The translations under genes were made by a program, and so were the position numbers. A stretch of DNA of 64,000 nucleotides from Lucinisca nassula (Eukaryota > Mollusca > Bivalvia > Lucinida > Lucinidae), in contig OY757026.1 in the NCBI GenBank assembly GCA_963580285.1, positions 63,985,396-64,049,395 of the forward strand, written 5' to 3'. Below, piece after piece: positions 1 to 9,374 of the stretch. The notes beneath the pieces are model-generated. The model was given only the letters and a program-made list of their open reading frames with translations. It made no database searches and was not told the DNA's origin. The first letter of the stretch is position 1. Every line of letters begins with the position of its first letter.

Positions 1-941
1 AGTCACCATAAAATTCGGGTTCCGATAGACCTTGTTGCAGAAGAGATTTAAGTCCGATATTGAATTTTGAAATTAAATCAGAATGGCGTCTATAAAATTT
101 TGAAAAGGCTTTGCGTAGTTTATGGTACCGATAACCCTGATTAAGGAGTTTAGCCGTTAAAAATTTATTACGAGTGTTGAAGTCAGCTACATGACTACAC
201 ACTCTAGCAAATCGAATTAATTGAGAAATATAAACGCCATAGGATGGCGCACGAGGAACATCACCATCCAAAAAAGGAAAATTTACAATCTCGAAATCAA
301 AGTCATCGCGTTTATCATAAATTTTGCACGAAACAAATCCATCTACAATAGATAGATGTAAATCCAAAAACGGGGCCTCGGTATCAGAAGAATTTGCTTT
401 ATTTAACTGAAGTTATAGGGGATAAATCTGACTGATCAAACCATCAAAATAGGTATTATCAATATTTAATAAATCATCTAAATATCTAGAAGTAGAGCTA
501 AAAGCTTCAATAATTTCAGATTGGTTATCAATGGAAAGCGACAAAATGAAGTCTCTTTCATAACAATACAAGAACAGATCAGCCACAAGAGGTGCGCAAT
601 TAGTACCCATCGGAATACCCACAATTTGTCTAAATAACTTAGTACCGAATCTAATATAAATATTGTCAAGTAGAAAGGTGAGGGCATCACACACTTTCTG
701 ACATGACCAAAGTGTATAATTCTTATGCTCTTTAGAAGTGAAAAATGCATTTCTGACATTACATGCAAGATAGAGAGAATCTTCTGTGTGAAAAGCCCAT
801 TCAATTAAATCATTAAGCTTTTCTTTTATAAGATTATGAGGAAGTGTAGTGTAAAGAGTGGAAAAATCGTAGGTAGACAGACTAGAAGCACGAAAATGTC
901 TAGATTTCAATTTATTTAAAACCTCATTCGAATTTTTTATA
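1..941 (-). pseudogene. Penelope-like RT, 5'-truncated copy (continues beyond window)
   Basis: On the minus strand this encodes the C-terminal two thirds of a reverse transcriptase. Motifs are STYDFSTLYTTLP (motif A), GIPMGTNCAPLVADL (motif B-like), RYLDDLLNI (catalytic YxDD) and, after a small break near 415, PFLDLHLSI. The PFLD block after YxDD and the LYWLPKLHK block seen in the 8.3-kb copy are typical of Penelope-like elements. The copy starts at about 941 directly against LINE sequence, with no RT N-terminus, as expected of a 5'-truncated retrotransposition. Its 3' end lies left of the window. An in-frame stop near 413 separates the downstream part. No GIY-YIG endonuclease is visible in this or any other copy. 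Family assignment rests on motif recall. Confidence 0.75.
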
Positions 942-1465
942 AAGCCTCTTTAACTTGCTCAGGTGTGATATAATCAGGTTCAGATAGATTTGCATAGTTG
1001 TTGCAAAGGTCCACTATCTCCAGCATCTCCCTATGCACGTGTTCTCTGTACTCGCCATCGAAGTCTTCTTCGTAGTTTGGTGTTGCCAGGTCTGAGAAAT
1101 GCTCCTGCCACCCTCTGAGTATATCACCTTCAGTTTTGTAGATTTTTCCTTGGACAGATAGTTCATTCACACAGTATTTCAATTTCCCTCTTTGCTTAGA
1201 GACAAGTTGGTGAAAAAGTCTTGTGTCGCTGGTCCTTGCATCAAGGATCTGTTGTCGTGCACTCTCACGTTCTTTAGCGGATTCAATTCTACAGAGCTTA
1301 CGCAGGTAACAGGTAGTTTGCTTCTTATTAATAACTAAAATATTTTCAGGGCTCTCTGGTCTGTTGGCACATTTCCATTTATAAAAGGCTTCTTTCTTCT
1401 CTTTCACTGCCTGTCTGATTTCATGGGTCCAAGCGGCCAATTTCGCCTTGCGTTGCCTTCTAAGT
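942..1465 (-). pseudogene. LINE ORF2 linker segment between endonuclease and RT
   Basis: The minus strand encodes about 170 residues in one frame (ORF limits 937-1497). They are basic at first (RRQRKAKLAAWTHEIRQAV) and then contain GWQEHFSDLATP, the type of linker that lies between the APE endonuclease and the RT of many non-LTR retrotransposons. The segment is the direct continuation of the endonuclease ORF at 3011-3913: excising 1466-3010 rejoins the codons for QRPTK to LRRQRK without a frame change. It ends at about 942, where another Penelope-like RT copy has landed. The LINE RT itself is therefore not present in this window. Confidence 0.75.
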
Positions 1466-2028
1466 AGAAGTAAAACAAAGATCAGGAATTGATACAATTA
1501 ACTTACTCCATCCATAAAAGACACCAAAGGGAAAGAAATACAAACATTAAGCGACCAGACCATAATGGAAACCCAAACAAAGGAAGGCCATATGGACAGT
1601 TACTTTCCCACAAAATGGCCATATGGCCATCCAAAATTAAAAGACACAAGCGATACACAGCAAGCAACAAACAACAACATAAACAAATCGCCACAGAAGA
1701 GCCGCCTTGGAACGGTTAGTGGAAGATTTCCACTGGGGGGGGGCTTAAATCGATTTTACGTGGCCACAATCCTCGCCCTTACTTCCGTCGCGATTTAGAC
1801 AACTAATTTGTTCAGTCCGCATGAAGGCCTCCTAACTCATCAGTGCAACATCTCCGTGAACACAGAAATCAAAGAACCACAGAGGTGAGACAACGGTGAG
1901 GACTCGACAGAAAGAAACCACTGAAATGCTGGAGCAAAAGAAAACCAACAGTTAGACTCCGATGAGCCCGACCAGAGACAAAGCATCAGGCACCAACCAA
2001 CATTATCTCTTTAATTTTCAATAAGCCT
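1466..2028 (-). repeat. Terminal unit A of the Penelope-like family
   Basis: Non-coding 3' part of the insertion, from the RT stop (2029-2031) to CTTCTA. The last 520 bp or so form a discrete unit that recurs alone elsewhere (7629-8138, 20371-20883 and others). Recognisable blocks are TCTCTGGTCGGGC at one end, GATGAGTTAGGAGGCC, CCGTTCCAAGGCGG, two ATGGCCATATGGCCAT-type palindromic patches, and GATCAGGAATTG next to TAGAAGTAAAAC at the other end. Confidence 0.75.
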
Positions 2029-3010
2029 TTACGTTGGAGCCGTCATAGAATCTGAGGCCTGACCGACCGGCGTGCAATTAAAGAGGGAAGCAAAGTTGCC
2101 AACCGTGATTGGGTTAACTACCATGCATGCAGTCTGTCGTATAATATCCATGTTGTATCCAATCTTTTTATATCGAAGAATGATTTTACGAAATTGGGTG
2201 CTGAAGTCATTGCGGTTATATATTTTTTCTGAATTTATATACTAAGTCACCATAAAATTCGGGTTCCGATAGACCTTGTTGCAGAAGAGATTTAAGTCCA
2301 ATATTGAATTTTGAAATTAAATCAGAATGGCGTCTATAAAATTTTGAAAAGGCTTTGCGTAGTTTATGGTACCGATAACCCTGATTAAGAAGTTTAGCCG
2401 TTAATAATTTATTTCGAGTGTTGAAGTCAGTTACATGACTACACACTCTAGCAAATCGAATTAATTGCGAAATATAAACGCCATAGGATGGCGCACGAGG
2501 AACATCACCATCCAAAAAAGGAAAATTTACAATCTCAAAATCAAAGTCATCGCGTTTATCATAAATTTTGCACGAAACAAATCCATCTACAATAGATAGA
2601 TGTAAATCCAAAAACGGGGCCTCGGTATCAGAGGAATTTGCTTTATTTAACTGAAGTTCTAGGGGGTAAATCTGACTGATCAAACCATCAAAATAGGTAT
2701 TATCAATATTTAATAAATCATCTAAATATCTAGAAGTAGAGCTAAACGCTTCAATAATTTCAGATTGGTTATCAATGGAAAGCGACAAAATGAAGTCTCT
2801 TTCATAACAATACAAGAACAGATCAGCCACAAGAGGTGCGCAATTAGTACCCATCGGAATACCCACAATTTGTCTAAATAACTTAGTACCGAATCTAATA
2901 TAAATATTGTCAAGTAGAAAGGTGAGGGCATCACACACTTTCTGACATGACCAAAGTGTATAATTCTTATGCTCTTTAGAAGTGAAAAATGCATTTCTGA
3001 CATTACATGC
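1466..3010 (-). mobile_element. 5'-truncated Penelope-like insertion inside LINE ORF2
   Basis: This 1545-bp insert carries the RT from just after motif A to its C-terminus (3010-2029), a short 3' UTR and the terminal unit ending in CTTCTA. It is flanked by a 4-bp direct repeat (ACTT on the coding strand). Removing it fuses the two LINE halves in frame. The 5' truncation and short duplication fit target-primed reverse transcription. The same insertion, with the same left junction, is found at 11571-13114, so the composite was duplicated after the insertion. Confidence 0.8.
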
Positions 3011-3913
3011 AAGTTTCGTTGGTCTCTGTGATTCAGCAGCTCCGACCACAATCTCGTTCAGTCTGCGTATCTGCATGTCAAGCACACATTCGGATGGAAT
3101 ATCACGACGTTGTTTCATGATTTTGCTTGTAACATCCTGGTTGTACACATCCTTGTCGATTTTCTCCCAGTTGACCCTTTGCGGCGGTACGATAGACCTC
3201 TCCTCCTTGATTTCCACTGTGAGATCAACCGACCACTCTAATGTGCAGCAAACTGGGTAATGGTCTGATACATTTATATGCTGGTCTTCCAGTGTGTTGA
3301 TCTGCAACACGCTAGCTGCTAGGTTCTGACTATAGAATATGTAGTCAATGGTGCTGATGTCATTTCCTCTTGGACCTGTATACGTCTTTCCTGTAGGCTT
3401 AGTTGCTAGCCCATGATCAGACAGAAACAGCCCAAGACTCCTCTTCCTCTTGGCATTGCCTGAAGTTGATAGATTTTCATTGAAATCCCCCCCCCCTATC
3501 AATAATACATGGGTATCAGAATACTTGGAGATAATTTCCTGCAGCTGGGACAAACAATCTTCGAAGTCATCAATGTTTTCTTTAAGGCCTTTACACGGCA
3601 TGTATACAGACACAAGCAACATCGGCTGCCTTCCTTGGAGCTCAACGCATTGAATGCGGTTCCCACCATCTGTGACCGGGGTTATCAGATGATCCAACTT
3701 TTTCTGCCATAGGATTGCTGTTCCGCCAAAACCTCTCGGCATCTGTACTGGGAGAATAGGGTCTCCGGTATCTGTCGCCTTTCCCACCCCCAGCAGGTCG
3801 TCACACAATGCGTTGAGTTTACCTAACTGGCAGTCAAAGTACCAGTGTTCCTGTACCATCATAATATCCACATCTCTGGAGAGCTGGTAAATAGCATGCT
3901 TAGAGGTTTCCAT
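2216..3913 (-). CDS. Chimeric ORF: LINE APE endonuclease fused to Penelope-like RT half
   Basis: An open frame of 565 codons. Residues 1-300 are the endonuclease of the LINE: QEHW (catalytic Glu region), VSVYMPCKG, GGGDFNEN, IDYIFYS and the SDHYPV (Asp-His) motif. At the codons for QRPTK/L the frame passes into the Penelope-like RT (ACNVRNAFFTSK onwards), with GIPMGTNCAPLVADL, RYLDDLLNI and PFLDLHLSI. The RT part lacks motif A and everything upstream, so it cannot be a complete polymerase. The ATG at 3913 is probably not the true ORF2 start, because the frame is open upstream and encodes KILTFNCKN, the usual N-terminal endonuclease motif. The frame ends early at 2216 in an A-run one base longer than in the sister copy. 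The fusion is best read as an in-frame insertion, not a designed enzyme. Confidence 0.85.
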   Translation of the reverse strand: METSKHAIYQLSRDVDIMMVQEHWYFDCQLGKLNALCDDLLGVGKATDTGDPILPVQMPRGFGGTAILWQKKLDHLITPVTDGGNRIQCVELQGRQPMLLVSVYMPCKGLKENIDDFEDCLSQLQEIISKYSDTHVLLIGGGDFNENLSTSGNAKRKRSLGLFLSDHGLATKPTGKTYTGPRGNDISTIDYIFYSQNLAASVLQINTLEDQHINVSDHYPVCCTLEWSVDLTVEIKEERSIVPPQRVNWEKIDKDVYNQDVTSKIMKQRRDIPSECVLDMQIRRLNEIVVGAAESQRPTKLACNVRNAFFTSKEHKNYTLWSCQKVCDALTFLLDNIYIRFGTKLFRQIVGIPMGTNCAPLVADLFLYCYERDFILSLSIDNQSEIIEAFSSTSRYLDDLLNIDNTYFDGLISQIYPLELQLNKANSSDTEAPFLDLHLSIVDGFVSCKIYDKRDDFDFEIVNFPFLDGDVPRAPSYGVYISQLIRFARVCSHVTDFNTRNKLLTAKLLNQGYRYHKLRKAFSKFYRRHSDLISKFNIGLKSLLQQGLSEPEFYGDLVYKFRKNI

Positions 3914-3990
3914 ATTCTTACAGTTAAATGTTAAAATCTTCAGTTGATTTGTTTGTGCGACGCATTGCTGCTCGGCAGCATTCAGTTTTG

Positions 3991-6627
3991 CTATTGTCTC
4001 CCCCTTTGCGCCCGGCTTCCGTACAAAAAAGACTGCTCTGTGTTCTTACTGTGCGTAGCATTCTCACTACCTGTCATCCTCGGATTTGCGTAGAATAGTG
4101 GTTGGCCTGCTGCATTGGAGTCTGTAGTAGTAGATGCCCGGTAGCTAGACGATTTAATGGTATAACCTTCTGCTCTTCTCTTACTACTCTCGCTGAGCTT
4201 AGGACGAGGAGCGTACTTCGAGTTTTGTGGGACGTGTGTTTCATTAGCATAGTGTCGCTGTTGGCCTACAGCTGGAGTTTGGAAACTAGTACTCACGTAC
4301 GCATCCCGAGTATGAGGTAGGTCTCGAGGTGTGGGCTCGCTGCTTCTCCATTTATGTGCTTCAGTAGTTGGCTGTAGTTGAGTGGCAGTAGAGCCTTCTT
4401 GCCTTGCATATTTTATAGTGCTACATGTTTGGTTTGGTAGCCCTTCTGGCATGGACGGGGGCGGTGAGGAATACATAGTTGGCGTGGGCACAGTTTGCAG
4501 TCCCGCTTGCTGTGGTACATTTAGGTAAGAATTATGTATCAAGGGTTGTTGAGAAGGGTAGGTTCCTTGCTGCACTTGAGGTTGTTGATTGATTTGCCAT
4601 CTTGTCACCTTGTCCAGCTGTTCAATATAGTCCAACTGCTGTGAGACTTTACTGAGCACAAATCTTGTAATCTGCTGTTGTATTCCATTAATTAACATGT
4701 TGTTAGGATTTGTGTGATCGTGGGGTGATGGCATCTCTGTGTGACCTCTGCTAATTATTCTGTCTGACATGGAATATTCTGGGATGGTTGAATCTCTATA
4801 GCCCTCCTGGGACTGTCTAGTAGTAGGCTTACATTTACTCTCTTCTAAGACACTTATCTTTCTATATAGAGTGCGGATGGTTGACTCCAGCTCCAGGTTT
4901 CTTGCTTCTGTCCTCTGAATGTAGTCTTCAAGTCGCCTCCTATCAACCTCTCTGTCATTCACCTGTGTCTCCCTTAGCTTTAACTCTTCTTCCCATTTCT
5001 TGAGTTTGGTCTCAAGTTGCCGTAGCTCTCTGGATTTTAGCATCTGTACTTCAGAGGGGTTCGTCCTGTCTTTAGCTTTTTGTTTTTCCCCTTGGCTTCC
5101 AGCATGCTCTTCATCTACCATGGCACTATCACATTTCTTCGTCTTATACTTTATGCCTTCCTGAACATGAGGGCTACCCTGAGTTACCTCCTCTAGTTTG
5201 GTTGGTTTTTGGGGTATCACAGTCTGTTCTTTATCTTCTGCTGATTTTCCGTCAACCTTCGGTACCTCTGGTTGTTTTTCCTGGTCCGGTCTTTCATCAT
5301 TTTGGTGATGCACCAGGTCTACGAGCTGGGCCTGTGATGCACTACAATGTAAACATAGATCTCCATCCTCATCCGCATACATGCATTCATCATGGCATGA
5401 TGCCAGACAAGAGGAGCATCGGTTAGCGCAACTCTCCATTACATTTTGGCAAACGTGGCATACCATCTGGCATTCTTCGGACAAGATACTGTCAGCCATT
5501 GTAGTTGCAACTGAGGTTGACTTTATCTTCGGTGGAATATTCAGAGTAGATACACTTTTCTGTCCTGGTGGGCTATCTGGGATATATGGTTTCTTGACAA
5601 AGGTAGTGTCCTCTTGGTCTCTACACATTATACATACATATATAAATCCTTCATCATTTGTTAACCTTTCTATTTCAGCTTCAGTGAGTCTGTCGCAACG
5701 ATAGTGAATCCAATGGTTACCCACTTGGCATACTGCTCCTCGCGTTTGTAGCATGCGATTACACTTTTTGCACGTGCTGTCTTTAGGGTCCACTTCCTTT
5801 TGAGGCAGGCTATCTTTTCGCTGTGTGGTGCTGTCTGAAGGTGACCTGGGGACTTGACCAGATTGAGGTAGAACAGGGGATGACAAAGCGGCTGCTGTTG
5901 GGTATCCTGTTTGAATAATAGAATTGTTGGAAGCTTCTTCCATCTGGACTTTGGTCTCAGGGTTGGGGTTCTCTCTCTGCTGCAAAACATCTTGAAGACC
6001 CTTACTGAGTATGCGATTAAAATTTGTGACACTGCCTAAATTTTCATCCTGTACTATTTTACACATTATGGAATGTATGCTTGGTAAATGATCTGTCATA
6101 AATCTATCAACATCTTTATCATTAAGTAAAAGGGTATTCTTTGTAGGGTATAAATTGAGTGTATAATTCAAGGTTCCATCAGGCCGCCCAACTTTATATG
6201 TTTGTTGCACCACCGCACGCCTTTTCTTATCATCAGTATAGTCTATTACACATCTGCCCTCATACTTGGGAAGTTCTTTATAAAAGGATGAGCATGCGAA
6301 TCGCAGCAGCTCGAAGCTAGCAGTATCGAGGCAACCAGTAATTCCGCCTCCAGTAACATTGTAATCAACCTGCACTTTTTCGCATGATTCCAATTTCCAC
6401 CTAAGAGTTTTATTTATGTTCAAATTATAATTTCTGACAGTCGAGACATGCACAGTTGCTGGGGATGTTGAGACATTGTTTTGTGATTGCTGTTCAGAGT
6501 CAATTGCTGCTCTAGACTGATCCAGCTCAGATGAGTGTATTGTATTCATGGGGGCTGCCATCTTAAAATCACGTGTCCTTACGTAAAAAGCCGGAAATTT
6601 CCGCAAAAAAACGAAGTTAAAATTCAA
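3991..6627 (-). CDS. LINE ORF1 protein, PHD-like finger and coiled coil
   Basis: An ORF of 878 codons. The better start is probably Met23 (6559-6561, AAGATGG context, protein begins MAAPMNTIHSS), giving 856 residues. A PHD-type C4HC3 finger spans residues 286-335 (CKKC ... HYRC ... CIMC). A second Cys-rich finger lies at 386-428. A charged coiled coil occupies roughly 526-598, followed by a long Gln/Pro/Ser-rich tail. ORF1 proteins of this layout are thought to coat LINE RNA; the function here is inferred. It overlaps ORF2 in the -1 frame at its end. The second half (from about residue 465) is repeated at 9375-10619 in the inverted copy. Confidence 0.8.
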   Translation of the reverse strand: MNFNFVFLRKFPAFYVRTRDFKMAAPMNTIHSSELDQSRAAIDSEQQSQNNVSTSPATVHVSTVRNYNLNINKTLRWKLESCEKVQVDYNVTGGGITGCLDTASFELLRFACSSFYKELPKYEGRCVIDYTDDKKRRAVVQQTYKVGRPDGTLNYTLNLYPTKNTLLLNDKDVDRFMTDHLPSIHSIMCKIVQDENLGSVTNFNRILSKGLQDVLQQRENPNPETKVQMEEASNNSIIQTGYPTAAALSSPVLPQSGQVPRSPSDSTTQRKDSLPQKEVDPKDSTCKKCNRMLQTRGAVCQVGNHWIHYRCDRLTEAEIERLTNDEGFIYVCIMCRDQEDTTFVKKPYIPDSPPGQKSVSTLNIPPKIKSTSVATTMADSILSEECQMVCHVCQNVMESCANRCSSCLASCHDECMYADEDGDLCLHCSASQAQLVDLVHHQNDERPDQEKQPEVPKVDGKSAEDKEQTVIPQKPTKLEEVTQGSPHVQEGIKYKTKKCDSAMVDEEHAGSQGEKQKAKDRTNPSEVQMLKSRELRQLETKLKKWEEELKLRETQVNDREVDRRRLEDYIQRTEARNLELESTIRTLYRKISVLEESKCKPTTRQSQEGYRDSTIPEYSMSDRIISRGHTEMPSPHDHTNPNNMLINGIQQQITRFVLSKVSQQLDYIEQLDKVTRWQINQQPQVQQGTYPSQQPLIHNSYLNVPQQAGLQTVPTPTMYSSPPPSMPEGLPNQTCSTIKYARQEGSTATQLQPTTEAHKWRSSEPTPRDLPHTRDAYVSTSFQTPAVGQQRHYANETHVPQNSKYAPRPKLSESSKRRAEGYTIKSSSYRASTTTDSNAAGQPLFYANPRMTGSENATHSKNTEQSFLYGSRAQRGRQ

Positions 6628-6640
6628 ATAAAACAGTCTT

Positions 6641-7076
6641 TAAAATGAATAAAAATATATTTAAAACTCCATTAATAGGTTAATAATGATGCAGGTTCTT
6701 TAAAGTCATTACCGAGGGCCTTTTTATCACAGGGAAACGGCTAAGAAGGCCGCAGTACACAGCGCTCAAATTCCTTTGATCCGTGGATGAGGCAGATAAA
6801 AACGTTTAAAAATCCAGTTTAAAATAAGAAATTTAAAACCACAACCACATTTGATGCAATAATATAGCTAAGAGCTTCTGTTTAAAATCTCCAAATAGGT
6901 AAAATGCCAGTGTCTAGCATCCAAATTGATTTTATTTCGTCCCGTCACCAGACTGACACGTCGTTCCTCCACCATTACATCTTTTCCATATTTAAACAGG
7001 AAAACTCCGTCCTTACACTGATTCTGAAATTAATCATAAACGCCATTTCTTCAAAATATCCTTCATTAATAAGGGT
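6641..7076 (+). other. Junction between LINE 5' end and Penelope-like leader, no gene
   Basis: AT-rich DNA between the divergent starts of LINE ORF1 (minus) and the RT ORF at 7077 (plus). The RT frame is open back to about 6985 but has no better start. The exact boundary between the two elements cannot be placed because no second copy of this stretch is present in the window. Confidence 0.4.
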
Positions 7077-7628
7077 ATGGATTTTATAGATTTGCCCAGT
7101 ATCTTCCGTGAGAGCTCGGTGCTTTCTTCCATTCCTGCTTATTTTCCAAATACTGAAACACCTATAATTTGCTATAAATATAACAAACCTGTTAGATCTA
7201 TCATTTTTAATTTTAATAAACTTGTTTCAGATCTTGATATTGATACTAATACTCCTGATTCATGTGATTGTAAAAACTCAGTGTATTGCTATCCTGCTGC
7301 TGGTCATGTAATTACTGGCAATTTGAAAATTATTCCTGATTCTAGGATAAGGAATATAATTTCTAAAGGACCGAAATATCGGTTTCCTTCTAAAATTGAT
7401 TTCAGTAAATGTAGAGATGAAATCGCTGCTTTCTTGAATGAATTCGGTAATCGATGGTGTAAGCGAGAGTATGTTGAGCATAAAGCCCTTAAGGATTGGA
7501 AACTAAGCATTTTAAAACTAGTGAATAAACGCATTTCTTTCTATTCTCAAAATACTGACTTATTACCTCCTAAGCCTGAGACGTCTTTACGTCATCTTAA
7601 ACTAGGTATTCAAGAATTTCATAAGAAG
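7077..7628 (+). pseudogene. Penelope-like RT, N-terminal part
   Basis: Codes for the first 180 or so residues of the RT protein, from MDFIDLPSIF. It includes a small Cys patch (CDCKNSVYC), GHVITGNL and ISKGPKYR. This is the only copy in the window that has the N-terminus. The frame stops because a terminal unit has inserted in reverse orientation at 7629-8138. The sequence resumes at 8139, so that EFHKK joins FVLAPADKAANNVVVV. The start at 7077 is the first ATG of the conserved frame. Confidence 0.75.
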
Positions 7629-8138
7629 TAGAAGTAAAACAAAGATCAGGAATTGATACAATTAACTTATTCCATCAATAAAAGACACCAAAGGGAAAGA
7701 AATACCAACATTAAGCGACCAGACCATAATGGAAACCTAAACAAAGGAAGGCCATATGGACAGTTACTTTCCCACAAAATGGCCATATGGCCATCCAAAA
7801 TTAAAAGACACAAGTGATACACACAGTAAGTAACAAACAACAACATAAATAAATCGCCACAGAAGAGCCGCCTTGGAACGGTCAGTGGAAGATTTCCACT
7901 GGGGGGCTTAAATCGATTTTACGTGGCCACAATCCTCGCCCTTACTTCCGTCGCGATTTAGACAAATAATTAGTTCAGTCCGCATGAAGGCCTCCTAACT
8001 CATCAGTGCAACATCTCCGTGAACACAGAAATCAAAGAACCACAGAGGTGAGACAACGGTGAGGACTCGACAGCAAGAAACCACTGAAATGCTGGAGCAA
8101 AAGAAAACCAACAGTTAGACTCCGATGAGCCCAACCAG
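7629..8138 (-). mobile_element. Solo terminal unit B inserted in the RT gene
   Basis: A 510-bp copy of the terminal unit lies antisense to the RT it interrupts. It is flanked by AGAAG at 7624-7628 and 8139-8143; 3 to 5 bp are true duplication, since part may belong to the element. It starts at the TCTCTGGTTGGGC edge and ends in CTTCTA. This shows that the unit moves without RT sequence attached. Confidence 0.75.
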
Positions 8139-9027
8139 AGAAGTTTGTTTTGGCCCCAGCAGACAAGGCCGCTAACAACGTCGTCGTTGTGTGACGGCTG
8201 CACTATGTTAACACGCTTAAGCAGGAGCTTGATGGTACTAAGGCCTATGAACTTCAGCCTTTAGCTGAAGAGAGAGTTATAGTAGATAAACATATTTTTC
8301 ATTCAGCCACCAAGTTTGCTGTGTGTGTTACCGAAGGCCAAGACAAGCTTCCTACGCTATACTGGTTACCAAAACTTCATAAAAGACCTTACAAAGCACG
8401 GTTTATTGCAAATTCTAGCTCTTGCACTACCACTGAACTTTCTAAATTATTAACTTCCTGTCTTACTGCTATTAAAACGCATGTGATTAAATATTGTGAT
8501 AAAGTCTTTGAAAGATCAGGAAGAAATCTGTTTTTGTCTAAAAAAAAATTCGAATGAGGTTTTAAATAAACTGAAATCCAGACATTTTCGTGCTTCAAGT
8601 CTGTCTACGTACGATTTTTCCACTCTTTACACTACACTTCCTCATAATCTTATAAAAGAAAAGCTTAATGATTTAATTGAATGGGCTTTTCACAGAGAAG
8701 ATTCTCTCTATCATGCATGTAATGTCAGAAATGCATTTTTCACTTCCCAAGAGCATAAGAATTATACACTTTGGTCATGTCAGAAAGTGTGTGATGCCCT
8801 CACCTTTCTACTTGGCAATATTTATATTAGATTCGGTACTAAGTTATTTAGACAAATTGTGGGTATTCCGATGGGTACTAATTGCGCACCTCTTGTGGCT
8901 GATCTGTTGGCAATATTTATATTAGATTCGGTACTAAGTTATTTAGACAAATTGTGGGCATTCCGATGGGTACGAATTGCGCACCTCTTGTGGCTGATCT
9001 ATTCTTGTATTGTTATGAAAGAGACTT
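8139..9027 (+). pseudogene. Penelope-like RT, middle part (broken)
   Basis: Continues the ORF interrupted at 7628: PADKAANNVVVV, then LYWLPKLHK, STYDFSTLYTTLP and GIPMGTNCAPLVADL. Defects are an in-frame TGA near 8191, a frame change in a run of nine A at about 8541-8549, and a 95-bp tandem duplication (8812-8906 repeated from 8907) that shifts the frame within motif B. The coding sequence is cut within ERDF at about 9027 by terminal unit C. The LYWLPKLHK and PFLD blocks together support the Penelope-like call. Confidence 0.75.
8812..9001 (+). repeat. 95-bp tandem duplication within RT
   Basis: The sequence beginning TTGGCAATATTTATATTAG at 8812 starts again at 8907 and runs through the motif B codons a second time. 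The 95-bp period is not a multiple of three, so the duplication breaks the reading frame. Confidence 0.85.
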
Positions 9028-9374
9028 TCTCTGTCTCTGGTCGGGCTCATCGGAGTCTAACTGTTGGTTTTCTTTTGCTCCAGCATTTCAGTGGTTTCTT
9101 GCTGTCGAGTCCTCACCGTTGTCTCACCTCTGTGGTTCTTTGATTTCTGTGTTCACGGAGATGTTGCACTGATGAGTTAGGAGGCCTTCATGCGGACTGA
9201 ACTAATTATTTGTCTAAATCGCGACGGAAGTAAGGGCGAGGATTGTGGCCACGTAAAATCGATTTAAGCCCCCCCAGTGGAAATCTTCCACTGACCGTTC
9301 CAAGGCGGCTCTTCTGTGGCGATTTATTTATGTTGTTGTTTGTTGCTTGCTGTGTGTATCGCTTGTGTCTTTTA
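9028..9374 (+). repeat. Terminal unit C, truncated
   Basis: The first 347 bp or so of the terminal unit, starting at TCTCTGGTCGGGC after the RT codons and stopping within TGTGTCTTTTA. At 9374/9375 it joins the interior of LINE ORF1. This join is the inner edge of the right arm of the large inverted repeat. Confidence 0.75.

Larger units (their letters stand above)
942..6640 (-). mobile_element. Non-LTR retrotransposon (LINE), left copy, interrupted
   Basis: Two-ORF LINE on the minus strand: ORF1 (6627-3991), then an overlapping ORF2 that begins with an APE-type endonuclease (about 3990-3011) and its linker (1465-942). It is interrupted at 1466-3010 by a Penelope-like insertion flanked by AAGT on the plus strand (1462-1465 and 3011-3014; ACTT on the coding strand). 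A second Penelope-like copy truncates it at about 942. The reading frames are largely open, so the copy is young. The clade (CR1, L2 or another) is not assigned because the LINE RT is absent. Confidence 0.75.

Noticed and set aside
1565..1798. ORFs within the terminal units (for example 1489-1798 plus, 12782-13090 minus)
   Set aside because: They recur only because the unit recurs, change frame between copies and have no protein-like features.
2216..3913. Reading the endonuclease-RT fusion as a proven new retroelement class
   Set aside because: The target duplication and restored LINE frame show a nested insertion, and the RT half lacks motif A; kept only as a finding to test.
9168..9215. 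CTGATGAG in the terminal unit, suggesting a hammerhead ribozyme as known from Penelope-like elements
   Set aside because: The conserved GAAA box and a pairing stem II are not present; downstream reads CTGAAC and flanking stems do not form. A covariance-model search would settle it.
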